Shown here in pieces: positions 1-6,028 of a DNA stretch of 11,024 bases (positions within the stretch are counted from its first letter, which is position 1; the number at the start of each line of letters is the position of its first letter). A program made the translations under genes and the position numbers. The notes beneath the pieces are model-generated. The model saw only the letters and a list, made by a program, of their open reading frames with translations, ran no database searches and had not been told where the DNA came from. The DNA is from Alphaproteobacteria bacterium (GTDB lineage: Bacteria; Pseudomonadota; Alphaproteobacteria; UBA9219). The stretch lies in assembly GCA_028865155.1 (NCBI GenBank), contig JAGWKW010000027.1, forward strand, positions 1 through 11,024, written 5' to 3'.

Positions 1-101
1 GAACTCGCGCCGACGGAAACCGGCTTCTTCAGTTCCAGCTTTTTGGGCTTGGCTCCGGTTCCGCTTCCGAGGCTCAAAACTTTTTTCTTTTCGTCGGTCA
101 T
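1..101 (-). CDS. infB: Translation initiation factor IF-2, N-terminal fragment (cut by window edge)
   Basis: Only the first 33 codons and part of the next are inside the window. They read from an ATG at 101-99 as MTDEKKKVLSLGSGTG, followed by a lysine-rich stretch (AKPKKLELKK). This is the usual start of alphaproteobacterial IF-2, whose long basic N-terminal extension precedes the GTPase core. IF-2 is the GTPase that places initiator tRNA on the 30S subunit. No GTPase motif is visible because the gene leaves the window. The start lies one base after the ylxR stop (TAA at 105-103), so translation is probably coupled. An AAGAG stretch about 8 nt upstream could serve as a weak ribosome binding site. 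The identity rests on the short N-terminus plus the nusA-ylxR-infB gene order, which is strongly conserved in bacteria. Confidence 0.85.
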   Translation of the reverse strand, partial: MTDEKKKVLSLGSGTGAKPKKLELKKPVSVGAS

Positions 102-102
102 T

Positions 103-705
103 TTACTGCTCTTGCCTTCCTGTCATGCGCTGAAGCCGGATCGCTTCCTTTTCGATTTTTTCAGTCAGCCCGTGCGGCGCGAGCCCCGCATAGACGATCT
201 GCCCATAGCCGAACGCCGCGCCAAGCTCTTCGCGCGAAAACAGCGCGCATTCGGGCACGGCGTGGCGGTTGTCGAGAACGCGCGCGGCATCGGCGGCGCG
301 CAGATGAAAAACGATATCGCCCGAACGCAGCGCGGCCTCGGTCTGGCTTTCGCCCAAGACCGCGACGCCCGCGCCCTTGGCCAGCCCCATCAGGCTCAGG
401 CAGCGCGCGCGCAAAAGCACGGACACCTGCGCGGCAAGGTCTTCAGCTGGTTTGGCTTGGGTTTTCGCGGCTTTGGCGAACAGGTTTTTCTTCGCCGCGA
501 GCGTCACTGCATCGCTTGAGGCCGTAACCCACAGGCCGGCGCCAGGCAGATTTTCGGCCAGATCAGGGACGACGCTTTTATCCGGCCCTATGACGAAACG
601 GATCATTTCCGCGCGCGGCTTCATCGCGCCCGTGGCAAGACAGCGGCGTTCGCCGGATGCCGGCGCGCCCTTCCTGTCCGAAGCGATTTTGAGAGCCGCT
701 GTCAT
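103..705 (-). CDS. ylxR: YlxR-family RNA-binding protein with C-terminal L7Ae-like half (DUF448)
   Basis: This 200-residue protein lies between nusA and infB, the classic place for ylxR. The N-terminal half (about 15-85) carries the YlxR signature: ERRCLATG at 19-26, then KPRAEMIRFV at 29-38, then NLPGAGLWV at 52-60. The C-terminal half (about 88-190) has RCLSLMGLAKGAG and SGDIVFHLRAADAA, resembling the L7Ae/ribosomal eL8-like fold fused to YlxR in many Alphaproteobacteria. YlxR proteins are small RNA-binding proteins; the Bacillus homologue has been linked to RNase P modulation. The exact role of the two-domain form is not known to me. The start ATG (705-703) is 20 nt after the nusA stop, with a GAGGTG stretch upstream as a possible Shine-Dalgarno. 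The family's usual GRGA(Y/W) motif reads GAGLW here, losing the arginine. The domain call is firm; the molecular role is inferred. Confidence 0.85.
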   Translation of the reverse strand: MTAALKIASDRKGAPASGERRCLATGAMKPRAEMIRFVIGPDKSVVPDLAENLPGAGLWVTASSDAVTLAAKKNLFAKAAKTQAKPAEDLAAQVSVLLRARCLSLMGLAKGAGVAVLGESQTEAALRSGDIVFHLRAADAARVLDNRHAVPECALFSREELGAAFGYGQIVYAGLAPHGLTEKIEKEAIRLQRMTGRQEQ

Positions 706-725
706 ATGTTCCGTTGCACCTCATC

Positions 726-2225
726 TCACGACGCCGACGCGGGCGCGTCGTCGTTAAACCAATGCGCGCGCGCGGCCATGATGATTTCATTGGCTACGCC
801 TTCGGTCAGTTCGTCTTCGCCGACGATTTCGCGCAATTCGTCTGAGGCCAGATCGGCGACGTCGTCGAGCGTCTTGATGCCCTTGCCGCCAAGCTTGACC
901 GCCATTTCGATGGAAAGCCCCGGCAGTGCGACGACATCGTCGACGACGCCGAATTCCTTGCGCTGCGCTTCGAGCTTGGCCGCGTTTTCGGCCAGCCAGT
1001 TGCGGGCGCGTTCCTGAAGTTCGCCGCCGACTTCGGCATCGAAACCTTCGATTTCGGCCAACTCGTCGACCGGCGTTTCGGCGATCTGCTCGACCCGGGT
1101 AAAGCCTTCGGTCACGAGCAGATGCGCGATAACGTCGTCGACCGCCAGAGCTTCGATGAACAGGGCGGTGCGCGACGCGACTTCCTGCTGGCGGCGTTCG
1201 CTTTCTTCCTTTTCGGTCAGGATGTCGATATCCCAGCCGGTCAGCATCGAGGCAAGGCGCACATTCTGCCCGCGCCGCCCGATGGCGAGCGACAATTGTT
1301 CGTCGGGAACGACAACATCCATGCGGTGATTGTCTTCGTCCAGCACGACCTTGGCCACTTCGGCGGGCGCGAGCGCGTTGACGACGAAGGTGGCAGGGTC
1401 GGACGACCACGGGATGATGTCGATCTTTTCGCCCTGAAGCTCGCCGACGACGGCCTGAACGCGGCTGCCGCGCATGCCGACGCAGGCGCCGACCGGGTCG
1501 ATGCCGCTGTCGTTCGACACGACGGCGATTTTCGCACGGCTGCCGGGATCGCGCGCGACCGATTTGATTTCGATCACGCCGTCATAGATTTCCGGCACTT
1601 CCTGCGTGAACAGCTTGGCCATGAACAAAGGATGCGTGCGCGACAGGAAAATCTGCGGGCCGCGCTGTTCCTCGCGCACGTCGTAGATATAGGCACGGAC
1701 GCGGTCGCCGTTCTTGAAATGCTCGCGCGGCAGGGATTCGTCGCGGCGCAGCATCGCTTCGGTGCGGCCCAGATCGACCGTGATATTGCCGTATTCGACG
1801 CGCTTGACGATGCCGCTGATGACTTCGCCGGTGCGGTCCTTGTATTCCTCGTACTGGCGGTGACGTTCGGCCTCGCGCACTTTCTGCACGATGACTTGCT
1901 TGGCCGTCTGCGCCGCGATGCGGCCCATTTCGATGGGCGGCAGGTCGTCGACGATGAAATCGCCGACTTGCGCGTCGGGCTTGGTTTTCTTGGCCGCCTT
2001 GATCGTAATTTGCGTGAATTCGTTTTCGACCGGGTCCGCCACTTCGAGCCAGCGTTGCAGCGAAACCTCCCCGGTCTTGCGGTCGATTTCGGCGCGGATG
2101 TCGTGTTCGTGGCCATACTTTGCGCGTCCGGCTTTCTGAATCGCCTGCTCCATCGCGACCAGAACTTCATCGCGCTCGATCCCCTTTTCGCGGGACACCA
2201 CATCGGCAACTTGCAGCAGTTCCAT
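726..2225 (-). CDS. nusA: Transcription termination/antitermination factor NusA
   Basis: This 499-residue protein matches NusA along its length. The N-terminal RNA-polymerase-binding domain (1-125) begins [16 protein letters not shown]. An S1 domain spans about 132-197 ([16 protein letters not shown]). KH1 has [11 protein letters not shown] at 250-260 and KH2 has [11 protein letters not shown] at 315-325. Two helix-hairpin-helix/acidic repeat domains follow at about 352-410 and 425-487, giving the long form of NusA. NusA binds RNA polymerase and nascent RNA and modulates pausing, intrinsic termination and antitermination. The start is well fixed: an AGGAG Shine-Dalgarno lies 8 nt upstream and overlaps the rimP stop codon. 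The gene sits between rimP and ylxR in the standard order. An attenuator-like terminator ahead of rimP could let NusA influence its own operon, since autogenous control of nusA operons is known in enterobacteria. That link is inference here. Confidence 0.97.
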   Translation of the reverse strand: MELLQVADVVSREKGIERDEVLVAMEQAIQKAGRAKYGHEHDIRAEIDRKTGEVSLQRWLEVADPVENEFTQITIKAAKKTKPDAQVGDFIVDDLPPIEMGRIAAQTAKQVIVQKVREAERHRQYEEYKDRTGEVISGIVKRVEYGNITVDLGRTEAMLRRDESLPREHFKNGDRVRAYIYDVREEQRGPQIFLSRTHPLFMAKLFTQEVPEIYDGVIEIKSVARDPGSRAKIAVVSNDSGIDPVGACVGMRGSRVQAVVGELQGEKIDIIPWSSDPATFVVNALAPAEVAKVVLDEDNHRMDVVVPDEQLSLAIGRRGQNVRLASMLTGWDIDILTEKEESERRQQEVASRTALFIEALAVDDVIAHLLVTEGFTRVEQIAETPVDELAEIEGFDAEVGGELQERARNWLAENAAKLEAQRKEFGVVDDVVALPGLSIEMAVKLGGKGIKTLDDVADLASDELREIVGEDELTEGVANEIIMAARAHWFNDDAPASAS

Positions 2226-2233
2226 TTCTTTCT

Positions 2234-2238
2234 CTCCT
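2234..2238 (-). promoter_or_regulatory. nusA ribosome binding site overlapping the rimP stop
   Basis: AGGAG (minus strand, 2238-2234) lies 8 nt before the nusA ATG. It begins inside the rimP TAG stop codon (2239-2237), so the two signals share bases as TAGGAG. A ribosome terminating on rimP would sit on the nusA start region, which suggests translational coupling. Confidence 0.8.
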
Positions 2239-2740
2239 AGTGACTTGCTTTTCCGCTCATGGCGGCTTTCAACAGTTCGTCGGTCATGATCAGCTTGGCC
2301 TTTTCGATTGCGGCGAAAGGCACGCTCAAACTTTCTTTGTCGGCTTCAAAAACAATCGCGTCGCCCGCGACGCGCGCGATCTTGCCTTCAAACTTTTTCC
2401 TGCCTTCGACGGGCGCGTCGAGCTCGATTTTGGCGACATGCCCTTTGTAACGTTCGTAATCCTTCATCCTGACCAAAGGCCGGTCGATCCCGGGCGAGCT
2501 GACTTCGAGCGCGTACCGTTCCGCCAGCGCCGGGTCGGCTTCGATCTTTTCCGACGCCTGCCGGCTGATCGCGGCGCAATCCTCGACCGTCATGCCGGAA
2601 CCGTCCTTGCGTTCGGCCATGATCTGCAGCGCGGCATGCTTGCCGCCGCCCATGATCCGCACGCGGACGAGCTCGTACCCCATCGCGGCAATCCCGTCCG
2701 CGATCAGATCGGCAACTTTGCGCTCGACGTCTTTCGACAT
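2237..2740 (-). CDS. rimP: Ribosome maturation factor RimP
   Basis: This 167-residue protein has the normal RimP length. The N-terminal alpha/beta domain (about 1-88) contains GYELVRVRIMGG at 21-32 and ends in the family hallmark EVSSPGIDRPL at 79-89. The C-terminal beta-barrel domain (about 90-155) contains YKGHVAKIEL and FEGKIARVAGDAIVFEAD. RimP binds the 30S subunit and promotes late assembly of the 30S head. It is the first gene of the minus-strand operon and is 11 nt from nusA. The ATG at 2740-2738 gives the expected N-terminus, though only a weak AAGAA sits upstream as a ribosome binding site. The 5' side holds a leader with an intrinsic terminator, so expression is probably controlled before translation. 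The identification is secure. Confidence 0.96.
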   Translation of the reverse strand: MSKDVERKVADLIADGIAAMGYELVRVRIMGGGKHAALQIMAERKDGSGMTVEDCAAISRQASEKIEADPALAERYALEVSSPGIDRPLVRMKDYERYKGHVAKIELDAPVEGRKKFEGKIARVAGDAIVFEADKESLSVPFAAIEKAKLIMTDELLKAAMSGKASH

Positions 2741-2784
2741 GAATTCTTAACCCGTTCCGTTTCCAGAATGAAGAGCCTGCGCGG

Positions 2785-2814
2785 ATAATAAAAAAGGCGG
2801 GCTTTCGGCCCACC
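2785..2814 (-). terminator. Intrinsic terminator upstream of rimP (candidate attenuator)
   Basis: Read on the minus strand the stem is GGTGGGC, loop CGAAA, GCCCGCC (7 bp with one G-U pair), followed at once by TTTTTTATTAT. This is a textbook intrinsic terminator. It lies 45 nt before the rimP start and no gene ends there, so it would stop transcripts that began in the leader. It therefore reads as an attenuator rather than a gene-end terminator. Confidence 0.75.
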
Positions 2815-2848
2815 CCCTTCCAACCATCCATATGACGCGCAGAAAATA

Positions 2849-2875
2849 CCCCATCGTCCATAAAAAGCAATGGGG
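2849..2875 (-). other. 8-bp leader hairpin upstream of the rimP terminator
   Basis: On the minus strand CCCCATTG pairs with CGATGGGG around an 11-nt loop rich in T (CTTTTTATGGA), with one G-U pair. It starts about 15 nt after the transcription start predicted from the -24/-12 element. The CCCC strand could alternatively pair with the GGGGG run at the foot of the terminator (2817-2813), so it may take part in a switch. That switch is speculative. Confidence 0.5.
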
Positions 2876-2899
2876 AATGTTTCAGATGCTTGCCTTTCA

Positions 2900-2916
2900 T
2901 GCAAAAATAATGCCAA
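2900..2916 (-). promoter_or_regulatory. Sigma-54-type (-24/-12) element facing rimP
   Basis: The minus strand reads TTGGCATTATTTTTGCA. Against the sigma-54 consensus YTGGCACGNNNNTTGCW, 11 of 13 specified positions match, including the essential GG (2914-2913) and GC (2902-2901) at exact 10-base spacing. Only the CG after TGGCA differs (TT). It points at rimP and lies 50 bp upstream of the rpoN start codon. It could be a promoter for the nusA operon or an RpoN-binding autoregulatory site. Confidence 0.55.
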
Positions 2917-2931
2917 ATTATCAGATCTCAA
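2904..2931 (-). promoter_or_regulatory. Possible sigma-70-like promoter for the rimP operon
   Basis: TTGAGA (2931-2926) and TATTTT (2909-2904) are separated by 16 bp on the minus strand. The match is moderate and overlaps the -24/-12 element completely, so the two would compete for the same DNA. A housekeeping promoter is expected for an essential operon. Confidence 0.35.
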
Positions 2932-2965
2932 TGATTCCTTAAGGTTCCTGCCCTATCCTGCCTTC

Positions 2966-4438
2966 ATGAGCATCGTACCTCGCCTCGACCAAAGACAGAG
3001 CCAGACCCTTGTAATGACGCCGCAATTGCAGCAGGCGATCAAACTGCTGCAAATGTCGAACCTCGAACTTGGCGACTTCATTACCGAGGAAATGGAGCAA
3101 AATCCCCTGCTCGAAAAGGCCGAGGCAGAAGATTTTTCAAGCCTGCGCGACGCCGACCGGCAGGAAAATCCTGTCTCCGGCGCGGACAGTGCCGACCCTG
3201 CGCCCCTGTCCGGGTCGGACAGCGAAACCGTCGCGGGCGGCAATGACGAAGACCCGTGGGCCAGCGACGGCTATGCCGGAGAAGAGCGCTTCGCCGCATC
3301 CGGTTCCGGCGGTTCGTTCGACCGCGACGATTTTTCGCTGGCCGAAACCGTGGCCGAAAAACCGAGTTTGCGCGCGCATCTGCTCGAACAGATCCATGTC
3401 GATTTCGTCGGCCCCGCCGACCGCATGATCGCGACTGCTTTGGTCGAGCTGCTCGACGAGGCCGGGTATCTGCCCGCCGATCTCGACCTCGTCCGCACGC
3501 AGCTCGGCGCGGACGAAGAACATTTCGAACGCATCGTCGCGCGGCTGCAACGGCTCGACCCGTGCGGCATTTTCGCGCGCTCTCTCCACGAATGCCTCGC
3601 GCTGCAATTATGCGAAAAAGACCGGCTCGACCCGGCGATGGGGCTTCTCTTACAAAATCTCGACCGGCTGGCGCGGCGCGACCATGCCGCGCTGATGAAA
3701 ATCTGCAATGTCGATGCCGAAGACCTCGCCGACATGATTGCGGAAATCCGCGCGCTGAACCCGAAACCCGCCGCCGCTTTCACATCCGACGTCGCGCAAC
3801 CGATCGCGCCGGACGTCATGCTGCGTCCGCTTCCCGGCGACAAATGGCATGTCGAACTTAACACCGACACGCTGCCGCGCGTGCTGGCGAATGAACGTTA
3901 CTATGCGCAAATCCAGGCTTCGGCCTGCAAAAAATCCGACAAGGAATATATCGCCGACCGCTGGCAGCAGGCGAACTGGCTGGTCAAGGCGCTGCATCAG
4001 CGCGCGACCACGATTTTGAAAGTCGCGTCCGAGATCGTGCGCCAGCAGGACGCGTTTTTCGTCCATGGCGTGCAGCATCTGAAACCGCTGATCCTCAAAG
4101 ACATCGCCGCGCTGGTCGGCATGCATGAATCGACCGTCAGCCGCGTCACGCAGCACAAATATATCGCGACGCCGCGCGGCATGTTCGAACTGAAATATTT
4201 CTTCACCACCGCTTTGTCGCGCAGCGACGGCGGCGCGGACATGTCGTCCGAAGCGGTGCGCGAGCGCATCCGGAAATTAATCGACGCGGAAAAACCGGCC
4301 GCGATTTTGTCCGACGAGCATCTTTCGATGAAATTGCGCGGCGAGGGCATCGACGTCGCGCGACGCACGGTCGCCAAATACCGCGAAGCGATGCGCATCC
4401 CGACATCGGCCCAACGGCGGCGCGAAAAACGCGCCTAG
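2966..4438 (+). CDS. rpoN: RNA polymerase sigma-54 factor RpoN
   Basis: This 490-residue sigma factor directs RNA polymerase to -24/-12 promoters and needs AAA+ enhancer-binding activators. Region I (about 1-50) has the glutamine/leucine-rich start RLDQRQSQTLVMTPQLQQA. Region II (about 55-125) is acidic and Ser/Asp-rich. The core-binding domain spans about 130-280. The DNA-binding part includes STVSRVTQHKYIATPRGMFE at 389-408. The C-terminal RpoN box ARRTVAKYRE is intact at 465-474. I chose the ATG at 2966 because it gives the family N-terminus; an in-frame ATG at 2870 would add 32 unrelated residues. No strong ribosome binding site is visible. The common neighbours lptB, hpf and ptsN are absent on either side: rimP diverges upstream and an M23 peptidase gene converges downstream. 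I found no convincing promoter for rpoN. Confidence 0.97.
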   Translation: MSIVPRLDQRQSQTLVMTPQLQQAIKLLQMSNLELGDFITEEMEQNPLLEKAEAEDFSSLRDADRQENPVSGADSADPAPLSGSDSETVAGGNDEDPWASDGYAGEERFAASGSGGSFDRDDFSLAETVAEKPSLRAHLLEQIHVDFVGPADRMIATALVELLDEAGYLPADLDLVRTQLGADEEHFERIVARLQRLDPCGIFARSLHECLALQLCEKDRLDPAMGLLLQNLDRLARRDHAALMKICNVDAEDLADMIAEIRALNPKPAAAFTSDVAQPIAPDVMLRPLPGDKWHVELNTDTLPRVLANERYYAQIQASACKKSDKEYIADRWQQANWLVKALHQRATTILKVASEIVRQQDAFFVHGVQHLKPLILKDIAALVGMHESTVSRVTQHKYIATPRGMFELKYFFTTALSRSDGGADMSSEAVRERIRKLIDAEKPAAILSDEHLSMKLRGEGIDVARRTVAKYREAMRIPTSAQRRREKRA

Positions 4439-5808
4439 ACAGCTAGCTGGAGAGGCTGCGGCACAGTAGGCCGGCCAGTCTGCCATCCTGTGCAGCGCTG
4501 TTTCTGAAGCGCGTCGAAAATCTGCTCTTCCCACAAAGGATCTTCCGACGTCCATTTTCCACTCTCGCGGTCAAACACGTCTTTTTCGAGATGCAAATGG
4601 GGGCCAGTTGACCTTCCTTCACTGCCGACGCGGCCAATGACAACACCGTTTTCGACATGCTGGCCTACGCGGACATAGGCATCTTCCATATGCCCGTATC
4701 TGATGCGTATATGTTCGCCATCTGGCGCGACGCTTTCGACTTCGACCACATGCTGCCCATACCCGCTTTTTTCGCCGACGAACTTCACAGTGCCGGAAAC
4801 GACGTCATGAACCGGGGTTCCCTTGGCGGTCGCGAGATCAATGCCGGGATGCAGCTCTTCCCCTTTATGCGTAAAAGGATTGACGCGCCAGCCATAATAA
4901 TCCGACACACGGCATTCCTGCCCATGCTTCAGCACGAAAGGCGACGAGCTTTGCGGAAGCATCGACTCCGGAACCGGCGGATCGCTATCATAGGGCCGCA
5001 CGACATGCGTTTCGTGCGACGGGAAGAACCCTCGAATTTCAGGCTCGAACACGGATGCGCTCGCGACGAAACCGGCGACGGCCATCGTCTTGTGCCACCA
5101 TTTGGCCTGCTTGCGCCATTTGGCCGACAGAAGCGTTTTCCCATTCCGCATGGTCAAAAACGCGCCGTAAGCCTTGGTCAGCGCCGGCATGAAATAGCTT
5201 TGGCTGATTAGCGGGAACGTGTTGGCCGCGAGCATGAGCGCGGAAGCGCCAATCGATGCCCTGTTCATCCGGCTGATCCTGGTATTTTTGCAGGTGGCGC
5301 GGACGGCTACGGCTGCGGCAGCCAAGGTTATGAGCGGAAGGAAATGGACGCAAAAAGCCGCCGCCGCGCCGAGGTGAAGCGTACTGGCGATGCCCGCCAT
5401 CGCCGCGTAAGGCAAAAACTGGGTGCAAAAAGCGACCGCCGCGCTGACCTTCATATAGCTCGCGATTTGCATGCCGGCGGCAACCACGCCTCTCGCCGTC
5501 GCCGTCAGCCTGTACATCGCCATATAATCGAGGTTGTTCCACCAATGATAACTGGCAGTCGCGTAAAAACCGGCTGCCGAATGGGCGGCGCCAAGAATGG
5601 TGGATTCATTGCCGCAGATGATGGGCAAAGACTCGCCGCGCCCGCTTTTCGGCCCCGACGAACCCGGAATGGGAGAAAAAGCCGAGCGGAGTTTCCCGCG
5701 CGGCCTGCTGCGCCTACTGCGCGGTGGCGGCCTACGCTGCTGCGGCGCGCGCGTCGGCGAAAATTGCTCCCGCTTGACGGCGGCCATGGATGGGTATCTT
5801 CCGGTCAC
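4435..5808 (-). CDS. Membrane-anchored M23 (LytM-type) metallopeptidase
   Basis: This 457-residue protein probably cuts peptidoglycan cross-links in the periplasm. Residues 1-60 are strongly basic and Pro/Arg-rich. Residues about 105-255 contain several hydrophobic stretches (about 107-118, 121-143, 146-170, 186-206, 242-254) that look membrane-embedded. The peptidase domain covers about 295-410. Zinc and catalytic residues of M23 are present: H320 and D324 in HPGID, H373 in YGHMED, and H404/H406 in STGPHLHLE, so it should be active. Within the membrane part AFCxxFLP occurs twice (126-133, 151-158), suggesting a duplicated segment. The start is GTG at 5808 with AAGGA 11 nt upstream; ATG at 5787 (residue 8) is an alternative. 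The multi-span N-terminus is unusual, as M23 proteins more often have a signal peptide or one anchor. Its specific substrate is unknown. Confidence 0.88.
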   Translation of the reverse strand: MTGRYPSMAAVKREQFSPTRAPQQRRPPPRSRRSRPRGKLRSAFSPIPGSSGPKSGRGESLPIICGNESTILGAAHSAAGFYATASYHWWNNLDYMAMYRLTATARGVVAAGMQIASYMKVSAAVAFCTQFLPYAAMAGIASTLHLGAAAAFCVHFLPLITLAAAAVAVRATCKNTRISRMNRASIGASALMLAANTFPLISQSYFMPALTKAYGAFLTMRNGKTLLSAKWRKQAKWWHKTMAVAGFVASASVFEPEIRGFFPSHETHVVRPYDSDPPVPESMLPQSSSPFVLKHGQECRVSDYYGWRVNPFTHKGEELHPGIDLATAKGTPVHDVVSGTVKFVGEKSGYGQHVVEVESVAPDGEHIRIRYGHMEDAYVRVGQHVENGVVIGRVGSEGRSTGPHLHLEKDVFDRESGKWTSEDPLWEEQIFDALQKQRCTGWQTGRPTVPQPLQLAV

Positions 5809-5819
5809 GTGTTTGATTT

Positions 5820-5843
5820 TCCTTAAAAAATATCCTTAAAAAA
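5820..5843. repeat. Tandem direct repeat TCCTTAAAAAA (13-bp period)
   Basis: TCCTTAAAAAA occurs at 5820-5830 and again at 5833-5843. The repeat lies in the M23 5' untranslated region, and its minus-strand reading gives two AAGGA motifs, the nearer serving as the possible ribosome binding site for the GTG start. The six-A runs recur 13 bp apart, so a bent DNA segment is also possible. Confidence 0.6.
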
Positions 5844-5863
5844 GCGTTTCCTTGCGCCCGTCG

Positions 5864-5892
5864 AAATTACCCGACTGCGCCCTTTCGATCAA
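5864..5892 (-). promoter_or_regulatory. Predicted sigma-70-type promoter of the M23 gene
   Basis: TTGATC (5892-5887) and TAATTT (5869-5864) are separated by exactly 17 bp on the minus strand. Transcription would start near 5857, leaving a leader of about 50 nt before the GTG start. Confidence 0.45.
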
Positions 5893-5952
5893 TTCGCACA
5901 TTACTTTCACATCCCCGGCACAACGACCGGGTTGGGTCCAACTGCCTATTTT

Positions 5953-5975
5953 TCAACGGAAATATCCGCCGTTGA
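5953..5975. repeat. Inverted repeat upstream of lepB (possible operator)
   Basis: TCAACGG (5953-5959) and CCGTTGA (5969-5975) form a perfect 7-bp inverted repeat with a 9-bp spacer. Nested in it is CGGA-AATA-TCCG (5957-5968). It overlaps the predicted -35 box of lepB, a typical place for a repressor site. The binding protein is unknown. Confidence 0.4.
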
Positions 5976-6001
5976 CTTGCCGCGCCCCCATGGCCTTTAC
6001 T
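5972..6001 (+). promoter_or_regulatory. Possible lepB operon promoter
   Basis: TTGACT (5972-5977) is followed after 18 bp by TTTACT (5996-6001). The -35 box is good and the -10 box moderate. Transcription would begin about 20 nt before the lepB ATG, leaving room for the AAGGA ribosome binding site at 6018-6022. Confidence 0.35.
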
Positions 6002-6028
6002 GCGGGCCTCAGCAATCAAGGACGCGCA

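Larger units (their letters stand above)
2741..2890 (-). ncRNA. Putative structured 5' leader of the rimP-nusA-ylxR-infB operon
   Basis: The minus-strand RNA expected upstream of rimP contains two hairpins in order. The first is an 8-bp stem (2875-2868 with 2856-2849); the second is a terminator stem (2814-2796) followed by a U-run. Each stem has one pair that is C/A on the plus strand but G-U in minus-strand RNA, so both fold better as minus-strand transcripts. This supports a real leader RNA in that direction. The 5' end at about 2890 is inferred from the -24/-12 element. Attenuator-type leaders before rimP have been proposed in other proteobacteria; whether this is homologous cannot be judged here. 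Confidence 0.5.

Noticed and set aside
1122..2240. Long plus-strand frame (372 codons) opposite nusA
   Set aside because: It is antisense to a full-length nusA with all domains present. The translation is rich in D, H, F and G with no recognisable domain, the usual artefact of high-GC coding DNA.
2704..2931. Small peptide frame in the rimP leader on the minus strand
   Set aside because: It runs out of phase into rimP, has no ribosome binding site and no run of one amino acid that would suggest a leader-peptide attenuator.
2870..2965. N-terminal extension of RpoN from an upstream ATG
   Set aside because: The 32 extra residues do not resemble RpoN, and the family N-terminus starts right after the ATG at 2966. 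The segment also overlaps the leader hairpin and promoter signals.
5852..6028. N-terminal extension of LepB by 59 residues
   Set aside because: It has no family similarity and would span the promoter region. The ATG at 6029 has AAGGA at ideal spacing.
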